Assembly: GCA_024278755.1 (NCBI GenBank)
Contig: JAJRSO010000012.1
Coordinates: forward strand, 1-64,000
Length of the DNA: 64,000 bases
DNA from: Calditrichota bacterium
GTDB lineage: Bacteria; Calditrichota; Calditrichia; Calditrichales; Calditrichaceae
Direction of reading: 5' to 3'
The translations under genes and the position numbers were made by a program. Positions 51,023 to 60,141 of this stretch are shown here, in pieces. Every line of letters starts with the position of its first letter. The first letter of the stretch is position 1. Below the pieces are notes generated by a model. It saw only the letters and a program-made list of their open reading frames with translations, did no database searches and was not told the origin of the DNA.

Positions 51023-52192
51023 CTAAGAGAGATGTATTTTAAAATGAGACAGAATGCTTTTCAATTTTTCATACCGGAGTGGTTCATTGTTTTTAAGGGT
51101 CCGAATTGATTCCAATATAATAATATAAATGAACATCAGTAACATTATAAAGCCGGTGGCCCCAATGACTACAAAGGCCCGTTTCGGTTTGTATTTATAT
51201 TCCGGAACATCCGGCGGGTCCAGAATCACAAAACTGGGCTGGCTTTGGTTCTCTTTTATCTTTGCCTGCTCGTACTGCGGCGTTAAAAATTCCAAAACCT
51301 TGGCGCCAATCTCAAGTTCACGCTTTAAGCGATAGTAGGTAAACGCATGCAGAGATACTTTTTTTAGCGGAAGCAGCACCGAGTAATCCGGTGTGGAGAA
51401 TTGCCTTTTATTCAATTCTTTTTCGGCCACTTCGATTTGGATTTTTAAATCCCGCAGTTTGGGCGAATTTTTGTCCAGTACACGGCTAAGATAATCGTAT
51501 TGAATACGGATTTCCATTAACTGCGCTTCCTGGGTAGCCTGTGCTTCAACGGTGGCGGTAATCTGTTCATCTAAGAGAAAAACGTTATACTTTTGCTGAA
51601 ATTGGTGCAATGAATCTTCGAGCGCTTTTATGCGGTTTTGTGCTTTGTTATAGGCCGCTTCGATAAAACTGCGATTGTTTCGTGCCTCTTTGGATTGGAT
51701 CTCAATATTCATTTCATTGGCTTTGTTAAGCATAAAGGTACATATTTCATATGCCTTCTGCGGATCCCCTTTGTAATCGAAGGAAACGGTTATGGACTGA
51801 TCGTCATAATTCATTTCCGTCGAAATATTGTCTGTAAGCATTTCCCGTGTTTTAAAACGGTATTCTTGTTCATACACTTCCTGTAGCTGGAATTTATCAA
51901 TTACATCGTCTAAAAACACCCGGCTGCCGAAGATGGAATTTAAACGCTCATTGCCAAGCACTCCTTGCATTCCGAGATCAATGGGTACGTTTCCGAGAAC
52001 CGCGCTCATATCAATATTCAGTCCCCCGCTTTGTTCCGGAAAAAATACTTTTGCGCTGGAACGGTACCAGAGCGGCAAAAGAAAGCTGATAATCAGCGAT
52101 AAGATTACGGCCGAAAAGAACGTATAAATCAATAGTTTTTTATATTTCAGAATAGTTTCTAAAAAATCCAGGAAATCGCGTTTTTGTTTCAT
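51023..52192 (-). CDS. Wzz-family chain-length determinant
   Basis: 389 residues. A membrane helix near the N-terminus (about 18-40) and another near the C-terminus (about 335-360, RAFVVIGATGFIMLLMFIYI) flank a long periplasmic coiled-coil region (about 160-300). The proline-rich segment before the last helix (PPDVPEYKYKPKRA) is the Wzz hallmark. It controls polymer length and couples to the export protein. No tyrosine kinase domain is attached, so any kinase is separate. It lies 20 bases downstream of the export gene. Confidence 0.9.
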   Translation of the reverse strand: MKQKRDFLDFLETILKYKKLLIYTFFSAVILSLIISFLLPLWYRSSAKVFFPEQSGGLNIDMSAVLGNVPIDLGMQGVLGNERLNSIFGSRVFLDDVIDKFQLQEVYEQEYRFKTREMLTDNISTEMNYDDQSITVSFDYKGDPQKAYEICTFMLNKANEMNIEIQSKEARNNRSFIEAAYNKAQNRIKALEDSLHQFQQKYNVFLLDEQITATVEAQATQEAQLMEIRIQYDYLSRVLDKNSPKLRDLKIQIEVAEKELNKRQFSTPDYSVLLPLKKVSLHAFTYYRLKRELEIGAKVLEFLTPQYEQAKIKENQSQPSFVILDPPDVPEYKYKPKRAFVVIGATGFIMLLMFIYIIILESIRTLKNNEPLRYEKLKSILSHFKIHLS

Positions 52193-52212
52193 CTTCTCTC
52201 TTCCGTAATCGT

Positions 52213-53484
52213 CTATCTGGAGTATATGGAGTAGGTTGACAGTATAATACTTACAACGGGAATGACAATGCTTATATAATCGCGGATGATGGCTCTGTTT
52301 TTTCGCGGGACGATAATCGTATCGCCCTTCTTTATCGGCACATTTCCGCCGGTAAGCACCTCATTGCTTCCCGGACGAACCACCATCACATAATCATTGC
52401 CTTTTGCCCATTCCAGTACGCCGGCGCGTCCGACATAGTCACTTGCCGTTAAATTTACATTATACGGATACGCACCGGGAATGCGCACATCGCCCTGAAC
52501 ATAAACATAGGTATTTATATCCGGAATAATTAAACGGTCTTTACTTTGCAATTGAAACGTATTGTATTTTTCATACTGATTTAACATATCAATGGGAATC
52601 TTTTCCCTGTTTCGTATCAAAATTAAACCGGAAAGGTCTATTACCGAATTATAGGCAGAAATCCGGCGCATAAACATGGCCAGCGTTTCACCTTCGACCA
52701 AAGAATAATATTTAATCGTACTCTTATTCTCGGGGATATGCGAAACAAATGTCGTTCGTTTTACCGCCAGTTCCGCTTTATTTTCCACCACCACATATGC
52801 TTTGGATAAGTCCACAAGCGGCACATAAATCATATCGCCGCTACGCAGGAGCGGATTACTCTTTTTATCCGCTTCCCGATAAAACATCGCCAGATTCACC
52901 GTATCACAACTGTCATCGAGATGCCGTATTTCAACTTTTGTTTCGTCAGACCATTCTTTTGAGCCTCCGCTCAGGTCCAGCACATCTGAGACCCGATCTG
53001 TTCCCTGTACAAAATACGTACCGGGCGAAAACACGGCACCCGTTAAATAGACTCTGAATTTTTTCATTCCATAAAAGCTGACCGTCGCCTTAATATCGAT
53101 ATACGTTTCTTTAATCTTCTGCAAGATTTTTTGTTTGGCCGTTTTTAAGTTTAAACCTTTTAAATCGATCTGCCCAAGAGATGGAATCACTACCGTACCG
53201 TCGGGAGCAACAAACGCCTGATATTCATTTTCAAATTGTCCGAAAACATTAATTAAAAAGATATCGCCGGGACCAACAATATATTCTTCTTCATTCACTT
53301 CTTTTTCAAGTACCTGTGGAACAACAGAGCGCAAAAAAGTACGGTTTTTATACAGTTCTTCCATCGATCCTTTATAATCAAAACTCTCCCTTTCCCGGAA
53401 GAGGGAACTATTTTCCTTTAAATCAGAACTCTGGGCGAACAGGATCCCCGCTAAAATAACGATAATCGAAATTATTTTTTTCAA
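52213..53484 (-). CDS. Polysaccharide export protein with SLBB domains (Wza-like)
   Basis: 423 residues. A cleavable signal (about 1-18) lacks a lipobox cysteine, unlike classical Wza. A polysaccharide export domain follows (about 70-145: EEYIVGPGDIFLINVFGQF). Two or three SLBB-type segments come next, such as YLTGAVFSPGTYFV and VYVQGDVRIPGAYPYNV. A C-terminal helix (ISIVIPVVSIILSTYSIY) could cross the outer membrane. It forms the export channel of the locus and is its first gene, with an AT-rich leader upstream. Confidence 0.88.
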   Translation of the reverse strand: MKKIISIIVILAGILFAQSSDLKENSSLFRERESFDYKGSMEELYKNRTFLRSVVPQVLEKEVNEEEYIVGPGDIFLINVFGQFENEYQAFVAPDGTVVIPSLGQIDLKGLNLKTAKQKILQKIKETYIDIKATVSFYGMKKFRVYLTGAVFSPGTYFVQGTDRVSDVLDLSGGSKEWSDETKVEIRHLDDSCDTVNLAMFYREADKKSNPLLRSGDMIYVPLVDLSKAYVVVENKAELAVKRTTFVSHIPENKSTIKYYSLVEGETLAMFMRRISAYNSVIDLSGLILIRNREKIPIDMLNQYEKYNTFQLQSKDRLIIPDINTYVYVQGDVRIPGAYPYNVNLTASDYVGRAGVLEWAKGNDYVMVVRPGSNEVLTGGNVPIKKGDTIIVPRKNRAIIRDYISIVIPVVSIILSTYSIYSR

Positions 53485-53526
53485 GAAAGGCCTCTCTGTA
53501 AAGGTTCGGTTTTATTTCCTGTTTAA

Positions 53527-53570
53527 ATTATAAATTAACCAAATTTCTTTGATTTTCCTATTTTTGTCAA
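53527..53570 (-). promoter_or_regulatory. Possible promoter region of the polysaccharide locus
   Basis: Reading the minus strand ahead of the export gene, TTGACA (53565-53570) and TATAAT (53527-53532) both occur in a very AT-rich leader, but they are 32 bases apart and so cannot be one promoter. Either could form part of a promoter with a weaker partner. Listed as the likely control region only. Confidence 0.25.
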
Positions 53571-53578
53571 GGAATAAT

Positions 53579-54367
53579 TCAGTCGCTGTTTTTCGTATTT
53601 ATAGCAGGGATATCCTGCTTTAAAATATGCAAAAGTTCTGCAGCGGCCTTTTGTTCCGCCTTTTTTTTACTCTTACCACTGCCCCGGGCCGAGCGTTTGT
53701 CTGGCAGTTCGGCAGAAACGAAAAATTCTTTTTTATGGTCCGGCCCCGTCTCTTTAAGCACTCGGTAAGTGGGAACACCCAAACCCTTCGCCTGGGCATA
53801 TTCTAACAAGGCCGATTTGTAATTAAAATTCGATTCCTGCGCTAACAATTCGTCGGCGCGTTTTAGCAAATAGGCGTATACAAATTCCTTGGCCGGTTCA
53901 TAGCCGCCGTCCAGATAAACGGCTCCTAAAACAGCTTCGAAAAGATTGGCAAGATTAGAAGGACGCGTACGTCCGCCTGTTTTTTCTTCGCCTTTATTTA
54001 ACAGTAAAAAATCCCCCAGACGCAATTCTGCGGCAATTTTACCCAAAACAAGTCGCGAAACAAGAATGGCGCGTTTCTGTGACAGCGTACCTTCGTCTTC
54101 CGTTTTAAAGCGATCATACAAATATTCGGTGACAATCAACTCCAAAACGGCGTCGCCCAACAGCTCCAGGCGTTCATTGGAATCGTATTCATGTCCATTG
54201 GTAATCGTAAGGTAGGAGCGATGTTTAACCGCCAATAAAAGCAGTTGTTTGTTTTTAAATATATACCGAAGGATTGTTTCCAGAGGCGCCAGATTAATAG
54301 GGAATGTTTCTCCGGATGTTTTTTGTTTGTTTCCAATCCTTTGGAATATATTTTTTATCATCAGCAT
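53579..54367 (-). CDS. rnc: Ribonuclease III
   Basis: A double-stranded RNA endonuclease for rRNA and mRNA processing. The signature NERLELLGDAVLELIV (64-79) supplies the metal-binding catalytic residues. The later DGGYEPAKEFV region carries the second acidic set. A dsRNA-binding domain covers about 185-255 (YRVLKETGPDHKKEFFVSAE, and a Lys/Ala-rich KKKAEQKAAAELL end). Its 262 residues are slightly long at the N-terminus. It lies downstream of fabF, the common acpP-fabF-rnc order, but behind two terminator hairpins. Confidence 0.96.
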   Translation of the reverse strand: MLMIKNIFQRIGNKQKTSGETFPINLAPLETILRYIFKNKQLLLLAVKHRSYLTITNGHEYDSNERLELLGDAVLELIVTEYLYDRFKTEDEGTLSQKRAILVSRLVLGKIAAELRLGDFLLLNKGEEKTGGRTRPSNLANLFEAVLGAVYLDGGYEPAKEFVYAYLLKRADELLAQESNFNYKSALLEYAQAKGLGVPTYRVLKETGPDHKKEFFVSAELPDKRSARGSGKSKKKAEQKAAAELLHILKQDIPAINTKNSD

Positions 54368-54446
54368 ACACTTCTTAAATGAACCCCTGAACCAGGCAGG
54401 ATATTTAAATAGAAAAATGATTTAATGCGAACCTGATCTCAGAAAA

Positions 54447-54470
54447 CAAAACCCAGATTACCGGGTTTTG
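54447..54470 (-). terminator. Terminator hairpin between fabF and rnc (distal)
   Basis: CAAAACCC/GGGTTTTG, an 8-base perfect stem with an 8-base loop. On the minus strand it is followed by TTTTCT. It is the second of two tandem hairpins after fabF. Confidence 0.65.
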
Positions 54471-54480
54471 CAAAATATAA

Positions 54481-54498
54481 GGCGGAAATAAATCCGCC
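54481..54498 (-). terminator. Terminator hairpin between fabF and rnc (proximal)
   Basis: GGCGGA/TCCGCC with a 6-base loop, four bases past the fabF stop; the minus strand continues TTATATTTT. With the next hairpin it probably ends most fatty-acid-operon transcription. Confidence 0.65.
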
Positions 54499-54502
54499 CG
54501 GT

Positions 54503-55744
54503 TTATTTATATTTCTTCACGCATAAGCTCACATTGTGTCCGCCAAATCCGAATGAATTACTAATTGCTGCATTTACGTCCTGTTCAATCATCCTGTTGG
54601 GAACATAATTTAAATCGCAGTCGGGATCGGGAAACTCATAATTAATTGTCGGAGGTATTTTACTCTCTACAATGGAATAAACCGCAGCAATAAACTCCAC
54701 GCCGGCGGAGGCGCCAAGCAGGTGGCCGGTCATTGATTTTGTGGAACTGATACTTATTTCGTAGGCCCGTTGTCCAAATACCTTTTTTATAGCCGCCGTT
54801 TCATTGCGATCATTGGCTTCGGTCGACGTGCCATGCGCATTGATGTAATCGATGTCATCCGGACTTAATCCGGCATCTTTTATGGCGCCGCGCATGGCCC
54901 GGACAGCGCCTTCGCCTCCCGGCGCCGGCATGGTGATATGGTGGGCGTCTGCGGTAAACGACATTCCCGTGAATTCAGCATATATCTTTGCACCGCGGGC
55001 CAGGGCATGTTCCAGCTCTTCCAGAATAATAACCGCCGCGCCTTCGCCCATTACAAAACCGCTGCGCTTGGCATCAAACGGCCGACTTGCTTTTTGCGGC
55101 TCATCATTTTGGGTTGAGATCGCTTTTAATGAGTTAAAACCGGCAACGCCAATCGGACAAATGGCGGCTTCTGCTCCGCCGGCCAGCATAATATCGGCGT
55201 CCCCGTACTGAATGGCGCGCAAGGAAGAGCCCAGTGCATGCCCGGCCGATGCGCAGGCCGATACCGTTCCGTAATTAGGACCTTTTAAATTATGTTTAAT
55301 AGAAACGTAGCCGGAAGCAATATCACCGATTATCATGGGAATAAAAAAGGGACTGACGCGCCGGGGTCCCTTATTGAGCAATTTGGTATGTTCCTCTTCG
55401 AACGACAGCATTCCGCCGATTCCAGAACTGATAATTACTCCGATACGATCTCTGTCTTCATTATCAAAATTAAGTCCGGAATTTTTTACGGCTTCATCGG
55501 CCGCAATCATGGCAAACTGTGTGTAACGATCCATTTTTCGGGCATCTTTTTTATCAAAATATACAAGAGGATCATAATCCGTAACTTCAGCGCCGATTTT
55601 AGTTGTATATCCTTCCGTATCAAAAATAGTGATCGTATCAACACCACTGATACCCGCCAGCATTGATTTCCAGGTTTCTTCCGCGGAGTTACCCAGCGGA
55701 GAAATACTGCCCATTCCGGTAACTACTACTCTGCGTTTATTCAT
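54503..55744 (-). CDS. fabF: 3-oxoacyl-ACP synthase II
   Basis: The elongating condensing enzyme of type II fatty acid synthesis. The nucleophile is Cys164 in TVSACASAGHA; the two histidines are in NAHGTSTEAND and KSMTGHLLGASAGVE. Its 413 residues are standard, and it ends with the family's SNSFGFGGHNVSL. It is separated from acpP by 134 bases that contain a strong hairpin, so its expression may differ from that of the upstream genes. Confidence 0.97.
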   Translation of the reverse strand: MNKRRVVVTGMGSISPLGNSAEETWKSMLAGISGVDTITIFDTEGYTTKIGAEVTDYDPLVYFDKKDARKMDRYTQFAMIAADEAVKNSGLNFDNEDRDRIGVIISSGIGGMLSFEEEHTKLLNKGPRRVSPFFIPMIIGDIASGYVSIKHNLKGPNYGTVSACASAGHALGSSLRAIQYGDADIMLAGGAEAAICPIGVAGFNSLKAISTQNDEPQKASRPFDAKRSGFVMGEGAAVIILEELEHALARGAKIYAEFTGMSFTADAHHITMPAPGGEGAVRAMRGAIKDAGLSPDDIDYINAHGTSTEANDRNETAAIKKVFGQRAYEISISSTKSMTGHLLGASAGVEFIAAVYSIVESKIPPTINYEFPDPDCDLNYVPNRMIEQDVNAAISNSFGFGGHNVSLCVKKYK

Positions 55745-55810
55745 ATAAAGGTACCCTTATTCCTGTCATTTCCTAAAACGGGTAGAAAGGCCTGTACCCG
55801 CCCTAAATAC

Positions 55811-55849
55811 ACAGAAGCAATTCCGCCCGCTAGGTGAAATTGCTTCTGT
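55811..55849 (-). terminator. Strong hairpin between acpP and fabF
   Basis: ACAGAAGCAATT (55811-55822) pairs perfectly with AATTGCTTCTGT (55838-55849) around a 15-base loop. On the minus strand no good T run follows. It may be an RNA stabiliser or processing site, or a partial terminator that lets acpP be made in excess over fabF. Confidence 0.5.
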
Positions 55850-55878
55850 AACATATGTCTATTTATAAACGGTTGGTT

Positions 55879-56112
55879 TTAACCGATTTTTGCCGTTAAA
55901 CTGGCAATCGCATCACCAACGGTACGCAGTTTTTCTGCTTCTTCGTCGGGGATTTCAATATCAAATTTATCTTCGAAAGCCATAACCAGTTCAACCGTAT
56001 CTAAGCTGTCTGCGCCTAAATCGTCAATAAATGAAGCTTCCGGTTTAACCTGATCTTCATCAACGCCTAACTGGTCAACGATGATTTCTTTTACCTGTGC
56101 TGCGATATCCAT
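55879..56112 (-). CDS. acpP: Acyl carrier protein
   Basis: 77 residues, acidic. The phosphopantetheine attachment Ser36 is in [13 protein letters not shown]. It carries acyl chains for FabD, FabF, FabG, FabH and PlsX encoded around it. GGAGAG precedes the ATG, a strong ribosome site fitting an abundant protein. Confidence 0.97.
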   Translation of the reverse strand: MDIAAQVKEIIVDQLGVDEDQVKPEASFIDDLGADSLDTVELVMAFEDKFDIEIPDEEAEKLRTVGDAIASLTAKIG

Positions 56113-56151
56113 TTTTTCTCTCCTGATTTGATTGAGTGTTTATTTACGATT

Positions 56152-56892
56152 TTAAATAACCATTCCGCCACTTACATTAATTGTGGTGCCCGTAATATAA
56201 GCCGCCGACGGTGAAATTAAAAATGCAGCTGCATTGGCAATATCTTCCGGTGTGCCGCCGCGTTTTAAAGGAATCTGTTTCAGATATTCATTTTTTACAT
56301 CTTCGGATAATTTATCGGTCATTTCCGTAATGATAAATCCCGGTGCAATGGCATTTACCGTAATATTACGGGGGCCCAATTCGCGGGCCATTGTCTTTGT
56401 CAGCGCCATCACGCCCGCTTTGGACGAAGCATAATTGGCCTGACCGGCGGTTCCCAGAATCCCGCTTACCGAAGCAATATTGACGATACGGCCAAAACGT
56501 TTTTTCATCATCGCTTTTGCCGCCTGCTGAGAACAGAGGAAGGTGCCTTTTAAATTGATATTTAAAACCATGTCCCAGTCTGTTTCGGACATCCGAATGG
56601 AAAGATTATCACGGGTGATCCCGGCATTGTTAATCAGATAGTCGACGGCCCCAAAGGTTTCAACCGTTTTACTGATTAGTTCGGTAACGTCGTCCGCATT
56701 GGAAACATCCGATTTTATGGCCAAGGTCTTAACGCCAAGAGTTTCCAGCTCTTTCGCCGTTTCAATGGCGGTTTCTTCCATAATATCAGAAATGACTACA
56801 TTTATTCCGGATTCGGCTAATTTTCTAGCAATCGCTTTACCGATTCCTCTTGCAGAACCCGTAATAACGGCTGTTCTGGTTGGTTCGCTCAT
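56152..56892 (-). CDS. fabG: 3-oxoacyl-ACP reductase
   Basis: A short-chain dehydrogenase of 246 residues that reduces 3-oxoacyl-ACP with NADPH. The cofactor motif is TGSARGIGKAIA (11-22) and NNAG is at 88-91. The catalytic set is Ser in NIASVSG (about 141-143), Tyr154 and Lys158 (YASSK). The ISPSAAYITGTTINVSGGM end is typical of FabG. The start overlaps the fabD stop by four bases. Confidence 0.96.
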   Translation of the reverse strand: MSEPTRTAVITGSARGIGKAIARKLAESGINVVISDIMEETAIETAKELETLGVKTLAIKSDVSNADDVTELISKTVETFGAVDYLINNAGITRDNLSIRMSETDWDMVLNINLKGTFLCSQQAAKAMMKKRFGRIVNIASVSGILGTAGQANYASSKAGVMALTKTMARELGPRNITVNAIAPGFIITEMTDKLSEDVKNEYLKQIPLKRGGTPEDIANAAAFLISPSAAYITGTTINVSGGMVI

Positions 56893-57815
56893 ATGGTTTC
56901 TCCCAGATTTTCTATGGTTTCTGTCGTTCCAATTTCACTGCATAAAAACTGGCGGTTAATACGTTTTTGCAACCCCTTTAATACTTTTCCCGGCCCGATC
57001 TCATAAAACGGCTGGTAGCCGTCTGCAATCATATTTTCGATGATGGTTTGCCAGAGCACCGGTTTAGTGAGCTGCTGCACAAGCAATTGCCTGATTCTAT
57101 CGCCGTCCTGTACCGGTGCGGCTTCCACATTCGAATATACGGGAATATCCGGATTTTGAATTTCAATGGCATCGAGAACGTTTTTAAGTCCGTCTTGTGC
57201 CGCCTGCATCAGTGGGCTGTGAAATGCGCCGGAAACCACCAGCTCCACCGCCTTTTTTGCGCCGGCTTCTTTTGCTTTTACAATGGCTGTCCGGACAGCC
57301 CCAACATCACCGGAAATGGCAATTTGCCCCGGTGAATTAAAATTAGCCGCCTGCACAATTCCTGTTCCCGCAATATCGGCGCAGATTTCATTGACCTGCT
57401 CCGGAGCCAGTCCAATAATGGCTGCCATCGTTCCCGGTTGTTCCTGTCCGGCTTTATACATCAGTCTGCCACGCTCTTTTACAATTTTCAGTCCGTCTTC
57501 AAAAGAAAGCGCACCGGCCGCGGTTAGGGCACTGTACTCCCCAAGACTGTGTCCCGCTGCTGCCGAAGGCATAAAACCTTTTTCCTTAAGAAGCTCAAAT
57601 ACGGCGATACTGTGCACATAAATTGCCGGCTGGGTAATGTAGGTTTGTTTTAATTCTTCCTCAGGACCTTCAAAACAGATTGTTTTTAGATCCACATCCA
57701 TAATTTCATTCGCCAAATCAAAAATTCGGCGGGCGGTTTCATATTTTTCATATAAATCTTTTCCCATTCCGACAAACTGTGACGCCTGCCCGGGAAAGAC
57801 AAAAGCTGGTTTCAT
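56889..57815 (-). CDS. fabD: Malonyl-CoA:ACP transacylase
   Basis: Transfers malonyl from CoA to ACP. The nucleophile is Ser90 in GHSLGEYSAL; the catalytic His is in SGAFHSPLM. The FPGQASQFVGMGKDL opening is standard. Its 308 residues are a normal length. It is coupled to fabG by a four-base overlap and lies 94 bases downstream of fabH. Confidence 0.97.
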   Translation of the reverse strand: MKPAFVFPGQASQFVGMGKDLYEKYETARRIFDLANEIMDVDLKTICFEGPEEELKQTYITQPAIYVHSIAVFELLKEKGFMPSAAAGHSLGEYSALTAAGALSFEDGLKIVKERGRLMYKAGQEQPGTMAAIIGLAPEQVNEICADIAGTGIVQAANFNSPGQIAISGDVGAVRTAIVKAKEAGAKKAVELVVSGAFHSPLMQAAQDGLKNVLDAIEIQNPDIPVYSNVEAAPVQDGDRIRQLLVQQLTKPVLWQTIIENMIADGYQPFYEIGPGKVLKGLQKRINRQFLCSEIGTTETIENLGETI

Positions 57816-57909
57816 CTATTCAACTCTGTATTCTTTTGTAATTGAGCGGATTGCTCTGCTTATCAGGTCTCTGTAACCTATTTTACATTTTATTTTATAT
57901 TAAAACAAG

Positions 57910-58920
57910 TTAGATTTTTTTTGGTTTGGGAATTCCCCATTTAAAAAGCGAACTTCCCCATGTAAATCCTCCGCCAAAAGTGGCAAAAAGCACCAAATCG
58001 CCCACATCGAGTTTTCCCTGTTCATACGCTTCCGAAAGCGCCAATGGAATGGTGGCCGCGGTTGTATTTCCAAATTTACCGATATTGATCATCACCTTAT
58101 CATAATCAATACCAAGCCGTTTTACCGCCCCGTCAATAATACGCAGATTAGCCTGGTGCGGAACAAACAGCGTTAAATCATCACCGGTGTAATTATTCCG
58201 TTTTAAAACATCCACGGCTACTTCGGCCATTTTTTTTACGGCAAATTTAAAAACCGATTTCCCATCCTGATAGATAAAATGCCAGTCGTTGGCAATGGTT
58301 TCCAGCGAAGCGGGATTTAAACTTCCGCCGGCCTTCATCATTAAATAGTCGGCGCCGCTACCGTCGGAGAATTGCATAGAATCAATATAGCCGATTTCTT
58401 CGTCTTCCGTAGGTTCAAGTAAAACGGCTCCGGCAGCATCTCCAAACAGAACACAGGTATTGCGATCCCGGTAATTTACGATGGAACTCATTTTATCGCC
58501 GCCGATAACGATTACTTTTTTATGTTTTCCGGAAACGATGAACTGCACACCAATTTCAAGGGCATAAATAAAACCGGAACAGGCCGCGGCTACATCAAAG
58601 GACCAGGCGTTTTTGGCGCCCACTTTTTCTTGCACAAGATTTGCCGTGCTGGGAAAAAACATATCCGGCGTAACCGTGGCTACAATAATTAAATCAATTT
58701 CCATGGGATCCATATCTTGCGCCGCACAAATCTTTTTAACCGCTTCGGCAGCCATATCCGAGGTTGCTTTACCCTGCTCAAGGATTCGGCGTTCACTGAT
58801 ACCGGTACGGGTCCGTATCCATTCGTCATTGGTATCCACCATTTTTTCCAGATCAAAATTCGTCAGTACCTTATCCGGTACATAATGCCCCACAGCGCTA
58901 ATGTATGCTCGTTTAGCCAT
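57910..58920 (-). CDS. fabH: 3-oxoacyl-ACP synthase III
   Basis: Starts fatty acid synthesis by condensing acyl-CoA with malonyl-ACP. The nucleophile is Cys114 in AAACSGFIYAL; His is in PHQANLRI and Asn in KFGNTTAATIP. Its 336 residues are normal. Its start overlaps the last base of plsX, and the cluster is the classic plsX-fabH-fabD-fabG order. Confidence 0.97.
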   Translation of the reverse strand: MAKRAYISAVGHYVPDKVLTNFDLEKMVDTNDEWIRTRTGISERRILEQGKATSDMAAEAVKKICAAQDMDPMEIDLIIVATVTPDMFFPSTANLVQEKVGAKNAWSFDVAAACSGFIYALEIGVQFIVSGKHKKVIVIGGDKMSSIVNYRDRNTCVLFGDAAGAVLLEPTEDEEIGYIDSMQFSDGSGADYLMMKAGGSLNPASLETIANDWHFIYQDGKSVFKFAVKKMAEVAVDVLKRNNYTGDDLTLFVPHQANLRIIDGAVKRLGIDYDKVMINIGKFGNTTAATIPLALSEAYEQGKLDVGDLVLFATFGGGFTWGSSLFKWGIPKPKKI

Positions 58921-59921
58921 TAGCTATTACCTCCGCTTAAACGTTTTGCAATGCGCTCGTTAACGCTATTGCTCTTCATTCGTTTTGCCACTTTCAGCGC
59001 GTTATAAATCGCTGTTCCGGTTGATTTCCCGTGACAGATGATCGAAATACCATTGACGCCCAGCAACGGAACACCACCGTATTCTTCGTAATTATAACTC
59101 TTTTTTAATTCTCTGAAAGCGGGTCTTACCAAAAAGCCGCCAATATTGGTAATAATATTATTCCCAATATGCTGCTTAATGAGTTTCATCAGAACGCTGG
59201 TTACGCTTTCCACCATTTTTAGAACAACATTTCCCACAAATCCATCACACACAACGATATCAGTAGTCCCCTGTAAGATATCGCGTCCTTCCACATTTCC
59301 GTGAAAATTATTGAGTTTTTCTTTTAGAAGCTGGTGGGCGGCAACGGTTAGCTCGTTACCTTTTTTTTCTTCTTCTCCAATACTAAGAAGACCTATTTTA
59401 ATTTCATTTTTCTTAAATACCTGCCGCACAAAGATTTCGCCCATTTGGGCAAACTGCAACAGATGAACCGGTTTTGAATCGACATTTGCTCCCACATCGA
59501 TCACAAAAACCATCCCCTTTTTCCCCGGTAAAAAGGTCCCGATCCCGGGCCGTTTTACACCGGGAATCCGTCCCAGAGCAAACAGACTTCCGGCCATTTG
59601 TGCTCCGGTATGGCCGGCGCTTACAAAAGCGGATACATCTCCCGCTTTATGCAGATTAAGCCCCATTACCATCGAAGAATATTTTTTCTTACGAATCGCC
59701 TCTGTGGGCGATTCGTTCATTTCGATGTTGTCCGGCGCGTGTAAAATGGGCATCCGGCGACGTAATTTTTCGGGAACCGAAATCAGCTGTTCTTCAATTT
59801 TCGTTTTATCGCCAACCAAAACAACTTCATCGGCGTTAAATTCCTGTATATACAAGTGAGCCCCTTTGACTGTCGCCAGGGGCCCAAAATCTCCGCCGTT
59901 TACATCTAATGCAATGCGCAT
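58920..59921 (-). CDS. plsX: Phosphate acyltransferase PlsX
   Basis: Converts acyl-ACP to acyl-phosphate for phospholipid synthesis with PlsY and then PlsC (plsC lies at 33 kb here). Its opening, IALDVNGGDFGPLATVKGA, reads NGGDFGP where the usual motif is MGGDxAP. The sections SAGHTGAQMAGSLFALGRI and CDGFVGNVVLKMVES are conserved. Its 333 residues fit. It lies 22 bases downstream of rpmF. Confidence 0.95.
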   Translation of the reverse strand: MRIALDVNGGDFGPLATVKGAHLYIQEFNADEVVLVGDKTKIEEQLISVPEKLRRRMPILHAPDNIEMNESPTEAIRKKKYSSMVMGLNLHKAGDVSAFVSAGHTGAQMAGSLFALGRIPGVKRPGIGTFLPGKKGMVFVIDVGANVDSKPVHLLQFAQMGEIFVRQVFKKNEIKIGLLSIGEEEKKGNELTVAAHQLLKEKLNNFHGNVEGRDILQGTTDIVVCDGFVGNVVLKMVESVTSVLMKLIKQHIGNNIITNIGGFLVRPAFRELKKSYNYEEYGGVPLLGVNGISIICHGKSTGTAIYNALKVAKRMKSNSVNERIAKRLSGGNS

Positions 59922-59943
59922 CTGATTATTCCGAGATTATTCT

Positions 59944-60132
59944 TTACGCATTTTTAGGGATAAAAACACTCTTGCCATTATAATACCCACAGCTGGGGCA
60001 GGCACGGTGTGGCATTTTTTGTTCACCGCAATGATCACATTTTACCAACTGGTTCGATTTCATATCATCAAACCAATTTGCTCTGCGTTTATCACGTTTC
60101 GAGCGGGAAATTTTTCGTTTAGGATTAGCCAT
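59944..60132 (-). CDS. rpmF: 50S ribosomal protein L32
   Basis: 62 residues, basic, of the large ribosomal subunit. The opening ANPKRKISRSKRDKRRANW is typical. Four cysteines (CDHC and CPSC, about residues 33-49) make it a zinc-binding C+ form. It sits between yceD and plsX, the widely conserved order. Confidence 0.97.
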   Translation of the reverse strand: MANPKRKISRSKRDKRRANWFDDMKSNQLVKCDHCGEQKMPHRACPSCGYYNGKSVFIPKNA

Positions 60133-60141
60133 TGTATGCTC

